Of a stretch of DNA of 64,000 nucleotides, positions 19,780-31,208 are shown piece after piece. Within the stretch, counting starts at the first letter, position 1. Every line of letters begins with the position of its first letter. The DNA is from Deinococci bacterium (GTDB taxonomy: Bacteria > Deinococcota > Deinococci > Deinococcales > Trueperaceae): contig JASBRS010000084.1 in the NCBI GenBank assembly GCA_030149325.1, positions 26,760 to 90,759 of the forward strand, written 5' to 3'. The translations under genes were made by a program, and so were the position numbers. A model generated the notes under the pieces. That model had not been told where the DNA came from. It did not search any database and worked only from the letters and a program-made list of their open reading frames with translations.

Positions 19780-19797
19780 CTGTAAGAGTCCTGTAAG
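19780..19797 (+). promoter_or_regulatory. Pho-box-like tandem heptamer (CTGTAAG-AGTC-CTGTAAG) upstream of pilin 2, -10 TACATT at 19808-19813
   Basis: Perfect 7-4-7 direct repeat, 10 nt before TACATT. Confidence 0.6.
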
Positions 19798-19902
19798 CCG
19801 TCAGGGCTACATTGGACTCACGTGGACAACTCGTTCACGGAAGCACTACGTGGAGTCCGGGCGTCCATCATCCATCATCCCGGTACTCAGAAGGGAACCA
19901 CC

Positions 19903-20262
19903 ATGAGGAGCCGTCGCAAGGGCAACAAGGGCTTCACCCTGATCGAATTGCTCATCGTCATCGCCATCATCGGGATCCTTGCCGCCGTGCTGATCCCCAA
20001 CCTCCTCCGCGCCCGAAAGGTGGCCGTCGACCGCGCTGCGCAGTCGTACGCGCACAACGTGTACACCTCGGCCAACGCCTACCTGTCCGAGAACGTGAAC
20101 GTCACCGCGGTGCCCACGACGAGCTGTGTGGGCGGCTTCGCGGCCGGTCAGTACACCGTGAACGCGTGGTCCAACATCTTGACCTGCAGTGTGGCCTCCG
20201 ACGGGACGAGCGTGGCGCTCACCTACAACGGCGGTACCACAGGCTCGTACACTCTGAAGTAG
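19903..20262 (+). CDS. pilA: Type IV pilin-like protein (small)
   Basis: KGNKGFTLIELLIVIAIIGILAAVLIPNLLRARKVA; Cys pair in the C-terminal part. Confidence 0.92.
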   Translation: MRSRRKGNKGFTLIELLIVIAIIGILAAVLIPNLLRARKVAVDRAAQSYAHNVYTSANAYLSENVNVTAVPTTSCVGGFAAGQYTVNAWSNILTCSVASDGTSVALTYNGGTTGSYTLK

Positions 20263-20281
20263 TTCCGTAGAAGCAAGTAGT

Positions 20282-20311
20282 GTGGCCCCCGTCCTCCGGG
20301 ACGGGGGCCAC
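20282..20311 (+). terminator. Intrinsic-terminator-like hairpin after pilin 2
   Basis: Perfect 13-bp stem GTGGCCCCCGTCC-TCCG-GGACGGGGGCCAC followed by a moderately T-rich tail. Confidence 0.85.
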
Positions 20312-20548
20312 TTCCTTTGGCCTTTGGCGCGCCCGCCGGCGCGGAACGGCGTTGGGGCGGAGTGCCCGCGAACGGAGCCCTGCTGCCCTTTGGACCGGCC
20401 ACGACGGCGCGACCGGCTGGCGCCCCTCGCTTCCAGGAGGCCACACCCGACGGGGAGCCTCTGGGGCCGGGACACGGTGTCCCGTCGCGAACGCGTGGGC
20501 GGTTGAGCCTGGCTGGGATCGAGCTAGGGTGTTGACTGGGTCAGGGGG

Positions 20549-21931
20549 TTACGTCGGCACCCGTCCTGAGCGTGGTCGAGCTAGACGGGCCTCGACGCCC
20601 GCAGCTGCCAGCATGACCCACCACACGCCCTGAGTCTCCGGGATGACGAACCAGAGCAACAGGAAGATCGCGTAGGCCAGGATCCCTACAGCGAGCGGCG
20701 AGCCCCGGCGCAGCCCGCGGAGGGCGGAGCCGACCAGCAAGAGGTACAACAGGGCGCCCGGGATACCCCACATCAGGACAATCTCGAGCAGCTGATCGTG
20801 GGCCTTGAACGTCCGGACGAGCGTGAGCTGGTAGCCGCCGGCGGCATCGCGGACGGCCAGCAGAGGTGGGCTGGTCTCGCTGACCTGCGCGCCAAGCACC
20901 TGCTGGTAGCCCCATTCGAGGCGGCCGAAGCGATCGAGCTCCTGGCTGGAGAGGAAATCCGGCCACACGAGGGCGAAGTTGCCACCGCCCCATCCGCGCA
21001 GGGGCCGCTGTGCGATGGCACGGAGGGCTGCACGGTAGTAGAACGACCTGCTCACGAGGGTACTCCCGCTCACAACGTCTGTCGCCTTCGGGCTCGGGAC
21101 GAACGCCCTCGACGCCAGGTAGCCTGCGAGGAGGGCCAGGGCGGCGAGGACGACCGCCCTCACGACCCGGCTCGGCCGAGCGCGTGTGATCAATAGATGC
21201 AGCAGCTTGGCCGTCATAACCGCGATCCCGGCCGAACGATTCAAGGTCAGCCCAACGCTGAACACCAGGAAGGAGAACGCTGCGCCCGGCCACAGCCCGG
21301 CAGCCACGCCGCCGGACAGCGCGAGCATCCCAGCCAGGTGGCCCTTCTGGGGAAACGTGACGGCGGGCAGCGCGTTGTGTGGGAACGGGTAGACCAGACC
21401 GCGACCGGCGACGACCTCAACGGCGGCGCCAACGGCGAGGATGATGCCCGAGGCGGCGATGGCCCATGCCACGTACCGGATCACCTCTGAGTTGCGCACC
21501 GTTCGGACATAGACGAGGATGAAGACGCCGATCATCGCCAGCATCCAGACCGCACCGTCGGCGAGACTGACGAAGGCGCCGGTCAGGGCGATGGCGGGAT
21601 TCGGCGCCAGCAACGACGTCATGACGACCCAACCCCCGAACAGGAGCGCGATCACGATGAGAGGGTGTCGGTTCAATCCTTCGACGATGGTCGGCCGTAG
21701 CCGTCTCGAACGTGAGGCCGGGTCGAGCAGCTCGAGTGCCAGGCCGACCGCCAGGAAGACGACGGTGACGTAGGAGCGGACCTTGAACGCGGGCCCGTAG
21801 TCGTGTTGCCCTGGGATGAAGAGCAGGGGGTAGAGAAAGACGTAGAGCGGCCACCACCAAGTGCGTACGAATCGACCGATCACGGGCCAGCCTAGGCGCC
21901 AAAGCGAAGGCGGTGCCATGCGTTTTCCCAT
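20549..21931 (-). CDS. O-antigen ligase/polymerase (Wzy_C) family membrane protein
   Basis: Multi-TM; KAHDQLLEIVLMWGIPGALLYLLLVG (Wzy_C-like H..LLE..WG.PG). Confidence 0.75.
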   Translation of the reverse strand: MGKRMAPPSLWRLGWPVIGRFVRTWWWPLYVFLYPLLFIPGQHDYGPAFKVRSYVTVVFLAVGLALELLDPASRSRRLRPTIVEGLNRHPLIVIALLFGGWVVMTSLLAPNPAIALTGAFVSLADGAVWMLAMIGVFILVYVRTVRNSEVIRYVAWAIAASGIILAVGAAVEVVAGRGLVYPFPHNALPAVTFPQKGHLAGMLALSGGVAAGLWPGAAFSFLVFSVGLTLNRSAGIAVMTAKLLHLLITRARPSRVVRAVVLAALALLAGYLASRAFVPSPKATDVVSGSTLVSRSFYYRAALRAIAQRPLRGWGGGNFALVWPDFLSSQELDRFGRLEWGYQQVLGAQVSETSPPLLAVRDAAGGYQLTLVRTFKAHDQLLEIVLMWGIPGALLYLLLVGSALRGLRRGSPLAVGILAYAIFLLLWFVIPETQGVWWVMLAAAGVEARLARPRSGRVPT

Positions 21932-21953
21932 AGGGGTCCAAGATTGACCGCTG

Positions 21954-22751
21954 TTACGTCCTGTTGGCTCCGGCGTGGATGTCGGGCGTAGTTGCCCGAT
22001 CGCCACGTGCAGTAAAGGCGGTCTGGCGCCGGCTGAGGTCCATGCGAAGCTTCAGATAGAGGAAGAGCAATCCGTAGGCTGCGATGGTCCGGCCCACCCG
22101 CATCTTCGACCCACCCCGCTTCTGGTCATAGCGGAGCTCGAAGGGCACCTCCCTGATACGAGCTCCTGCACGTGCCGAGAGTACGAGGAGTTCGGTGCTC
22201 GCGGTGAAGCCGGTGCTCCTGAGCAGGAGCCGTCCGTCGTGTGCGAGGCGCCTCAGCAGACCCACGCGGTAGAGTCGGTACCCGCACGTGACGTCACGAA
22301 CGCCACGGAGTCGGAAGAGAGATTGGAACACGATGCGCGCCGCCACGCTGAGACCAGCCCTCCACCAGGGGACTCCGACCTGCCGTGTTCCACGGTAGCG
22401 GGACGCGATCACGACGTCGGCTCCCTCGTAGGCCGCGGCGCGAAGCGTAGGGATCAAGCCAGGATCCATGGTGTTGTCCGCATCCATGATGACGGCGACG
22501 TCGTCGTCCGAGGCCGTCGCGAGCGTGAATTCGAGGAGCGAAGTGAGGGCCGCGCCAAGGCCGCGGTTCGTGTCGTGACGAAGGATCTCTACTCCGGGGA
22601 AGCTGCCGGCGACCACTCCCGTGTCATCCGTGGACCCGTCGTCCAGGACAACGATCCGTAGGTCACTCGACGGCAGCTCGAGAGCCTTCGGTAGGAGTTC
22701 GGCCAGTGCCGGACCTTCGTTCCAGGCCGGCAAGAGAAGGTAGGTCGTCAT
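21954..22751 (-). CDS. Family 2 glycosyltransferase (polyprenyl-phosphate sugar synthase/DPM1-like)
   Basis: LLPAWNEGPALAELLPKAL...IVVLDDGSTDDT...NRGLGAAL...VIMDADNTMDP. Confidence 0.9.
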   Translation of the reverse strand: MTTYLLLPAWNEGPALAELLPKALELPSSDLRIVVLDDGSTDDTGVVAGSFPGVEILRHDTNRGLGAALTSLLEFTLATASDDDVAVIMDADNTMDPGLIPTLRAAAYEGADVVIASRYRGTRQVGVPWWRAGLSVAARIVFQSLFRLRGVRDVTCGYRLYRVGLLRRLAHDGRLLLRSTGFTASTELLVLSARAGARIREVPFELRYDQKRGGSKMRVGRTIAAYGLLFLYLKLRMDLSRRQTAFTARGDRATTPDIHAGANRT

Positions 22752-23256
22752 GACGTCGCCTCCAGGGACGAAGTAGAACGGACCGTAGCGCGATCGCGCA
22801 TGCGGCGGCGGAGATCGAGATGAAGATCGCTGGGACATCGAACTTGCGGCCGATGGCCATGCTGATCGCGAAGAGCAGGTACGTGGGCCCGGACACGACG
22901 GCCAGCGCGGCAGCGATCCTTCGGAACGGGGTGCCCCGAGCGCTGGCGATCACCACGAAGGGCCAGAACGGTACGACGGCTGCACCTAGGAAGATCCAGG
23001 GGCTACCGGCGCCACGCGATCGTCCGGGGCGGATGAACCGAGCCATCATGTGGAGGACGTAGGCCGCTACGAACACGGCGATGACGACGGCCACGAGGCC
23101 ACGGAACCCTGCTGCCACCGTCAATCCGGTCAGCAGGACGAGTACCGGCACTCCTGCAACGAGCAGGAGGCTCGCGGCGGCGGTCATCCCGAGCGTACCT
23201 AGCGCCGCCGCCCAGGCTACGGCGCTCTGCACGAGGGTATGGACGTAGGCGGCCAT
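22663..23256 (-). CDS. Hypothetical membrane protein
   Basis: Several hydrophobic TM segments; C-terminus overlaps the GT2 start. Confidence 0.6.
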   Translation of the reverse strand: MAAYVHTLVQSAVAWAAALGTLGMTAAASLLLVAGVPVLVLLTGLTVAAGFRGLVAVVIAVFVAAYVLHMMARFIRPGRSRGAGSPWIFLGAAVVPFWPFVVIASARGTPFRRIAAALAVVSGPTYLLFAISMAIGRKFDVPAIFISISAAACAIALRSVLLRPWRRRHDDLPSLAGLERRSGTGRTPTEGSRAAVE

Positions 23257-23261
23257 CCTGG

Positions 23262-24752
23262 CTACTCCTTCTTGGTCCGGGCGTTCGGTGACAGGACGAG
23301 GACCGACGTGGCTGTGCCGACGGTACGAGCATCGTCGGTCACCGTGTGAGTCTGGTACCACTGCGTGAAGTAGTCACCCTCCGCTATGGTCCAGTTCCGG
23401 GGGTCCCATGCGCCGAAGGCCTCCGTCGCGACCCAGATGTGCTTCGCGCCGAGTAGCTGGTCGAGAGGGAAGCGGCGCGGATCGTGCACCGTGATGATGG
23501 GAATGCTCGGTGCGCGGTCGCTCACGAGGTAGTAGGCGAAGAGGGCTGACGTCAATCGGCTGTTGGTGAGGACCACGTCGCCGGCCTCGACATGAACCTT
23601 GAAGGCCGTACGTGCTGCCTTCCAGTCCGCGTGTTGGGGCAGGAGAACGACCTCAGCGCCTCCGAAGGCGAAACTCGCAACGACCACACAGACAGTTGCC
23701 AGGAAGACGAAGCGGTACCTCGACGCGAGCGTAGCTATCCCTACCGCGAGCAGGATCAACAGGTAGGGGACGAAGATCATGAGATACCGTGTCCCCGCGA
23801 CGTTGAGCCAGGTCGCGGACAATCCGAGCCACGCGCCGAGGGGAACCACCGCGCTCGAGACGAAGAACCACCGCCGGTGGTCGCGGGTCCCCCACGCGAC
23901 GATTGCCCCGAGCAAGATCAATACCCAAGCAAGCACGGTGGCAGCGCCGAAGTAGGCAGGGGTACTCCCGGTGGCGGCGATCCAGCCGAGCAGATGCCGC
24001 ACCACCACGTCGATTGGTTCCCTCAAGTACGTGTTCGCACGGCCCTGAAGGATTGAGGTGAGTAGGGTCGGCACCCACGGCACGAAGGATGCCGCCGCGA
24101 TGGCCAACGCGAGGATTCCCCGCCGTCGTCGAGGTGACGCGACCACGACGTAGACCGCTTGACCGAGCAGGACGAAGACCGCAAGGTAGTGCGTGTAGAG
24201 CATCAGGCTCGCTGCCAGCGCGTACCCCAGCCACGGTCGGAGTTCCTTGCGTTCTCGCGCGCGTACCAGAAGGGTCCAGGAGACCAGACCCAGGAAGACC
24301 AGCAAGGGATACATCCTGCCGATGCGGTCACTGCCCGCAACCAAGGGCTCGAGGGTCAACAGCAGTCCGGACAGGATACCGACGCCAGGCCCAAAGAGCT
24401 TCCGGCCGAGTCCGATGATGATGGCGACGCTGACAACTCCGGTCAGCGCCCACGGGAGCCTGAGCGCGAGTTCTATCCCGGGGCGATAGGCGGCCGTGTC
24501 ACCGAAACCGACGATGTGGAGCCAGAGCCATGTGAGAACGTAGTACAGCGGCGGGTGGGCGTCCTGCGTCGCCACCGAGCTGACAAGCTGCAGGAGATCA
24601 CGACTCCGAGCCACGATCTGGACGGTGAAGAGTTCGTCGAAGGTGAGACCGGTCGATCCGACACCGATCAAGCGGATCGCTGCCGCCAGGGCCACGACCG
24701 CGGTAGCGGCGAGGGGGAGGGAGCGCCTGCGAGTCTGTCGTGCGGAGACCAC
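23262..24752 (-). CDS. Glycosyltransferase family 39-like (PMT_2) membrane protein
   Basis: DELFTVQIVARSRDLLQLVSSVATQDAHPPLYYVLTWLW; SDRIGRMYPLLVFLGLVSW. Confidence 0.85.
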   Translation of the reverse strand: MVSARQTRRRSLPLAATAVVALAAAIRLIGVGSTGLTFDELFTVQIVARSRDLLQLVSSVATQDAHPPLYYVLTWLWLHIVGFGDTAAYRPGIELALRLPWALTGVVSVAIIIGLGRKLFGPGVGILSGLLLTLEPLVAGSDRIGRMYPLLVFLGLVSWTLLVRARERKELRPWLGYALAASLMLYTHYLAVFVLLGQAVYVVVASPRRRRGILALAIAAASFVPWVPTLLTSILQGRANTYLREPIDVVVRHLLGWIAATGSTPAYFGAATVLAWVLILLGAIVAWGTRDHRRWFFVSSAVVPLGAWLGLSATWLNVAGTRYLMIFVPYLLILLAVGIATLASRYRFVFLATVCVVVASFAFGGAEVVLLPQHADWKAARTAFKVHVEAGDVVLTNSRLTSALFAYYLVSDRAPSIPIITVHDPRRFPLDQLLGAKHIWVATEAFGAWDPRNWTIAEGDYFTQWYQTHTVTDDARTVGTATSVLVLSPNARTKKE

Positions 24753-24858
24753 GTGTCATCGTACGGCGACGTGACGTTTCCGGGCTGAACGAGAGTTCAC
24801 ACTTCTCGCGTCCAGGTCGACCTCAGCGGTAGGGTCGAACGACCTGTAGAGCCTCGGG

Positions 24859-26058
24859 CTAGGTGGACGATGCCGAGTCGAGGACTGCCCTGATGACGCG
24901 CCCCTGTTCTTCAGGCCCCAGGTGCGCGTGCATGGGAAGACTCAAGACGGTGGCCGAAGCCGCCTCGGTTCGTGACAGCGTCTGCCCTTCAGTCAGTGTC
25001 CCTGCGGGCCATGCTGTGTAGGGCGAGGGATAGAACGTAGAGGATGCGATGCCAAGGCCCGTGAGGTGGCTCTGTACGGAGTCACGTCGACCTCCGTCGA
25101 TGGCGAGGGTGTACTGATGGAACACATGACCGGCCTTGAATGGAGGTGTGCGGACGCCCTCGATCTCCTTGAATGCCTCTTCGTAACGCAGGGCGACGGA
25201 TCTGCGCAGCGCATTCCAACGGTCGACATGCGGTAGCTTCACCCTCAAGATCGCCGCCTGCAATGCGTCGAGGCGGGAGTTGTATCCCACACCCTGATGG
25301 ACGTAGCGTCGCTCGCGGGCGGCCGCATGATTTCGAAGACTCCGAGCCGCTGCGGTCAGTTCGGCGTCGTCGGTGACGATGAGGCCTCCGTCGCCGTAGG
25401 CCCCGAGGTTCTTCGTAGGGTAGAGGCTGAAGGCTGCGACGTGCCCCAGGGAGCCGACGCGAGCCGGTTCCGTGCGTGCATCACCGATCGCTAGGTCGGA
25501 GGGTTCGTGGTAGGCGCCGAACGCCTGGGCGCAGTCCTCGAGGATCAGAAGATCTCGGGACTCGGCCAGTTCGAGGAGCGGGCCCATCGCTACCGGTTCC
25601 CCGAAGAGGTGGACCGGGATGACCGCCTTCGTTCGATCCGTTACAGCGCCTGCGATCGCGCCGACGTCGAGATTGAAACCGGTCTCCGCGATGTCGACGA
25701 ACACGGGTGTCGCGCCGACCAGCAAGATCGCCTCGACCGTCGCGTAGAACGTGAAGGCCGTCGTGATGACCTCGTCGCCGGGGCCGATGCCAGCCGCCCG
25801 CAGGCCGATCACGAGGGCATCGGTACCGCTGTTGACGGCGACCGCGTGTTCGACCCCGAGGAAGGCCGCGACTTCCTCCTCGAAGGCCTCGACCTCGGGG
25901 CCGAGCACGAACTGCCCGCTCCGCAGGACGCGCTGGATCGCGTCCATGATCTCCGACCACAGCTCCTCGACCTCGCTCTGGAGGTCCAGCATCGGGATGG
26001 GAACGTTCGCGCTCGGTTCGATCGTCACGCCGACATCATCTCCTCGGTGGCCGACCAT
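24859..26058 (-). CDS. DegT/DnrJ/EryC1/StrS family PLP aminotransferase
   Basis: PMLDLQSEVEELW..I; NSGTDALVIGLRAAGIGPGDEVITTAFTF; ILEDCAQAFGA; FSLYPTKNLGAYGDGG. Confidence 0.95.
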   Translation of the reverse strand: MVGHRGDDVGVTIEPSANVPIPMLDLQSEVEELWSEIMDAIQRVLRSGQFVLGPEVEAFEEEVAAFLGVEHAVAVNSGTDALVIGLRAAGIGPGDEVITTAFTFYATVEAILLVGATPVFVDIAETGFNLDVGAIAGAVTDRTKAVIPVHLFGEPVAMGPLLELAESRDLLILEDCAQAFGAYHEPSDLAIGDARTEPARVGSLGHVAAFSLYPTKNLGAYGDGGLIVTDDAELTAAARSLRNHAAARERRYVHQGVGYNSRLDALQAAILRVKLPHVDRWNALRRSVALRYEEAFKEIEGVRTPPFKAGHVFHQYTLAIDGGRRDSVQSHLTGLGIASSTFYPSPYTAWPAGTLTEGQTLSRTEAASATVLSLPMHAHLGPEEQGRVIRAVLDSASST

Positions 26059-26218
26059 CGTCGGGAAGGCCGCTCGCAGGAATCCTACAACGTCCCTCAG
26101 CCGCTCGCTGCCGGGGACTGCAGGAGGTCTGGGTCGAGCCTACGTCGGCCCACGAGGGCCATGAGTGGGGTGCTTCACCGAGTCGGCTCGCCAGTGCGAC
26201 GAACAATCGAACGGTATG

Positions 26219-27970
26219 CACCTGCCGACGCCGGAAGATGGGGGAGTTCCGATCGCAGAAGGTAGATCCTTCGGCCGCCTGGGGGCGCGGCTGCGCCTGG
26301 GGGTCGGCGCCGCCCTCGGCGGAACGGCGGGGGACTGGCGTCCGTGGGAGGCCGTCGGCGTCGCCGTGGCGCTCGAGCTCATCTTCGTGCTCAACGGCCG
26401 AATCGATCTCATCTGGACCCCGTCACCGTGGTGGGCCGTCGCGGGATCCTTGATCGCGGCGGTGCTACTCGCCAGACGCGTCCCGATCTGGGTGTCCGCT
26501 CTGTGGCTGCTCGGGCTCCTGAGCTACCTGTGGAGCCTCACGCCCGGTGCCACCTTGCTGGCCGCCCTATGGGGCCTGACGTGGCTCGCGGCTGCTGGAG
26601 CCGGGCGGGCCCGGGCCGGGCTCGCCCTCGTCGTGTTCGCGATCGCCTCGAACGAGCTCCTCAACGCCCTGGCGCTGAACGCGTTCCATCTCGAGAGCTA
26701 CGTCTCGGGTTCGGTGCACTACCGGCTCGGTGCGAAGGCCCTGGTCCTCTTGCCGATCTTCCTCGTGGGACTCTGGCGGGCGGAGCGCCGTGCGTTATCC
26801 GGGCTGGCCTGGCTGCTGGCGACCGTGTCCGCGTTCTCGGTCCTCATCTCCGGCTCGCGTGGGGTGTACCTGGCGATGGCGGTCGTGCTGGTCGGGGTGA
26901 CGGTCAAGGCCAGCAGGCGCGCGTCGCACCTGCGACGGCTGCTCCTGGGTCTGGTCGGGGCGGCTGCCGTCATCGTGGCCGTCAACGCCGTGCTCCCGTT
27001 CCATCCGGTGTCGGCCGCGATCGATACCAAGGCCTCGGTCGAAGCCCAAGCGTCCGCCGTGGACGCGGGCGGGTCGTTCACCCAGCGGCTCAGGTTCTGG
27101 GACCAGGGCCTCGGGATGGTCCTGTCCCACCCGCTGGGCGTCGGCCTCGGCGGCTTCCGGGGCACCATCCACGCCTTCCAGAAATTCCCGATGGTGTGGT
27201 CGAGCAGCCCCCACAACATCTTCGTGGAGACGGCAGCGACGCTCGGGTGGCCGGGCCTCGTGCTCCTCGTCGGGATGCTCGGTGTCGCCTTCGTTCGGGC
27301 CTGGCGGGGTCCCCGCTGGCCCTGGGGGCTGGCATTGCTGGCGACCTGGCTGGTCCTCGCCGTAGATGTGACCGCCGACTACCCGAGCATCATGGTGCTC
27401 GCGTTCGCTCTGGTGGGTGCATGTCTCGGCCCCGGCTCACCCGGCAACCGACCGCTCGCGGCCCGCCACCGAACGATGGCTCGCGCGCGCACCTGGGCGG
27501 CCGGGCTGGCCGTGGTGGCCGGCGCCTCGCTCGCCGTCTACTGGTACGCCCCGTGCCATGGGACCTCGTGCGTGGTTAGCCGTTGGCGGGGCGTCGAGTA
27601 CCTCGCCGTCCCTGCCGCCGGCGAAGTCCCGGCGTCGGACCGGGCTGCCTACTTCCAACGCCTCGAGCACCTGTACCCCAAGAGCCTGTGGGTGCTCCAA
27701 CTCGAGCAGAAGTACGCGGCCACCCTCCAGGAGAAGCTCGCTCTGGCCGGGCGCATCGCCCGGGACTACCCGCTCCAGTCGTGGCGGAACTACCTGACGT
27801 GGGCCGACCTGAGCCTTCAGGCCGGGGACGTGGCCCAGGCCAAGGAGGCGGTGCGCACGGGCCTCGACGTGTTCGGTCCGGATTCGCACCGCTACCCGGA
27901 GCGGCGCGCCGATCCCGCGGGGTTCCAGAACTGGCTCCAGCGCGCCAACGAGATCCTGGCTCTGCCCTAG
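26219..27970 (+). CDS. O-antigen ligase family protein with a C-terminal TPR-like soluble domain
   Basis: Multi-TM; SGSRGVYLAMAVV; SSPHNIFVETAATLGWPGLVLLVGMLG; C-terminal helical region. Confidence 0.85.
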   Translation, partial: HLPTPEDGGVPIAEGRSFGRLGARLRLGVGAALGGTAGDWRPWEAVGVAVALELIFVLNGRIDLIWTPSPWWAVAGSLIAAVLLARRVPIWVSALWLLGLLSYLWSLTPGATLLAALWGLTWLAAAGAGRARAGLALVVFAIASNELLNALALNAFHLESYVSGSVHYRLGAKALVLLPIFLVGLWRAERRALSGLAWLLATVSAFSVLISGSRGVYLAMAVVLVGVTVKASRRASHLRRLLLGLVGAAAVIVAVNAVLPFHPVSAAIDTKASVEAQASAVDAGGSFTQRLRFWDQGLGMVLSHPLGVGLGGFRGTIHAFQKFPMVWSSSPHNIFVETAATLGWPGLVLLVGMLGVAFVRAWRGPRWPWGLALLATWLVLAVDVTADYPSIMVLAFALVGACLGPGSPGNRPLAARHRTMARARTWAAGLAVVAGASLAVYWYAPCHGTSCVVSRWRGVEYLAVPAAGEVPASDRAAYFQRLEHLYPKSLWVLQLEQKYAATLQEKLALAGRIARDYPLQSWRNYLTWADLSLQAGDVAQAKEAVRTGLDVFGPDSHRYPERRADPAGFQNWLQRANEILALP

Positions 27971-28087
27971 ACGGCGACGCCGGAGTACCGGATCTGCTGC
28001 CCCCTTGTCCTATCGGCGCGACTGTGCTTTACTTGGCGTCACCCGTCCCCAGGACGGGGTGGCAGGGACCCGGCACGACCGGCCCCG

Positions 28088-28190
28088 CCTTATCCAGAGC
28101 GGTCGAGGGACCTGGCCCGACGACGCCGCAGCAACCAGCCTCCATCTAGGCGGGTGCTAACTCCAGCCGGTGGCGCAGCTACGATAGTGA
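28088..28190 (+). promoter_or_regulatory. SAM-I (S-box) riboswitch
   Basis: CTTATCCAGAGCGGTCGAGGGACCTGGCCCGACGACGCCGCAGCAACC...GGTGCTAACTCCAGCCGG...GATAGTGAG matches S-box core order; lies upstream of metY-metX. Confidence 0.93.
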
Positions 28191-28352
28191 GCTCACCGGA
28201 GAGATAGGGGCGGACAGCCTCAATCCACGGCCCGGACGCGTTCGCGCGAGCGATCGAAGGCGGGCTCGAAGGAGGCGCAGCCGATGCCGACGAGTCCGAG
28301 ATCCACGGCACATCACCATCCCAGCCGTCAACGAATGTCCCGCGCGGTCTGA

Positions 28353-29876
<1,524 letters not shown>

Positions 29877-29880
29877 TCCG

Positions 29881-31128
29881 GTGGATGGCGCCCTGAGGCG
29901 GGCGCGTCCGACCGGCCCCTCCGGCGCCCCGACGTCGGAGGGGGGAGGTCCGGGCGCCGACCGCACCCTCATCCACGAGACCTGGGGGGACCACGCCGCG
30001 TTGATCGCGCGCAGCGCGGCCAGCCCGGATGGGAGCGTGGGGCTCGTCGCTCCCCAGGTGGTCGACATCGCGAGCGCCGCCGATCCCCTGCCGCTCGAGC
30101 TCGGCGGCAGCCTGGAGCGTGCGGCGATCGCCTACGAGACCTACGGGGAACTCAACGCTCGGGGGGACAACGCGGTGCTCGTCTGCCACGCTCTCACCGG
30201 CTCGGCGCACGCCGCCGGCCGCACCGAGCGCGAGACGGTGCCGGGTTGGTGGGACCCCCTCATCGGCCCGGGCAAGGCCCTCGACACGCGCCGCTACTTC
30301 GTGGTGTCGAGCAACGTGCTGGGGGGCTGCTACGGCAGCACCGGGCCCAGCAGCCTGGACCCGGCAACGGGTCGGCCGTACGGCCTCGACTTCCCCCGCT
30401 ACACGGTCCGCGACATGGTCGAGGCGCAGCGGCGGCTGCTCGACCGACTCGGCGTCCGGACGCTGGCCGCGGTGGTGGGCGGCAGCATGGGGGGGATGCA
30501 GGTGCTGGAATGGGCGGCGACCCACCCCGAGCGCGTGCGGGCCATCGCGCCGATCGCCATCGGGCCCCGCCACTCGGCCTGGGCGATCGGGCTCAACGAG
30601 GTGGCGAGACGCGCCATCACCTCCGACCCCGGCTGGCAGGGTGGCCGCTACGCGCTCGATCGACAGCCGGAGCGCGGCCTCGGGTTGGCGCGGGCCATCG
30701 CCATGCTGTCGTACCGTAGCTTCGACTCGCTCGAACAGAAGTTCGGCCGCGAACGCGCCGCCGCGGGACGCGAGCTCCTGGGCGTCAGCTTCGAGATCGA
30801 GTCGTACCTCGACTACCAGGGCGTCAAGCTCGTCCAGCGCTTCGACGCCAACACCTACCTCTACCTGACCCGTGCCATGGACGACTTCGACGTCGCGGCC
30901 GGCCGCGGGAAGCTCCAGGACGTCCTGGGGCGCCTCCGCATGCCGGCGCTGGTGATGGGCATCGGATCCGACGTGCTGTATCCCGAGGCCGAGGCGAAGG
31001 CGCTGGCGGCCGGTCTCCCGAACGCCCGCTACCAGACGATCCGCTCCCCCCACGGGCACGACGCCTTCCTCATCGAGTTCCCGCAGGTGTCGGCCCATCT
31101 CCGGCGCTTCCTCGACGAGGTCGCCTGA
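29881..31128 (+). CDS. metX: Homoserine O-acetyltransferase
   Basis: VCHALTGSAHAAG; VVGGSMGGMQVLEWA nucleophile elbow; GHDAFLIEF. Confidence 0.95.
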   Translation: MDGALRRARPTGPSGAPTSEGGGPGADRTLIHETWGDHAALIARSAASPDGSVGLVAPQVVDIASAADPLPLELGGSLERAAIAYETYGELNARGDNAVLVCHALTGSAHAAGRTERETVPGWWDPLIGPGKALDTRRYFVVSSNVLGGCYGSTGPSSLDPATGRPYGLDFPRYTVRDMVEAQRRLLDRLGVRTLAAVVGGSMGGMQVLEWAATHPERVRAIAPIAIGPRHSAWAIGLNEVARRAITSDPGWQGGRYALDRQPERGLGLARAIAMLSYRSFDSLEQKFGRERAAAGRELLGVSFEIESYLDYQGVKLVQRFDANTYLYLTRAMDDFDVAAGRGKLQDVLGRLRMPALVMGIGSDVLYPEAEAKALAAGLPNARYQTIRSPHGHDAFLIEFPQVSAHLRRFLDEVA

Positions 31129-31208
31129 GGGTCGCCCGGAACGGTGCGGGCGCCTTCTGGGGTGCTACAATGATGGACCGCCGGGGAGCGTAGCTCCGGC
31201 GTCTCCAA

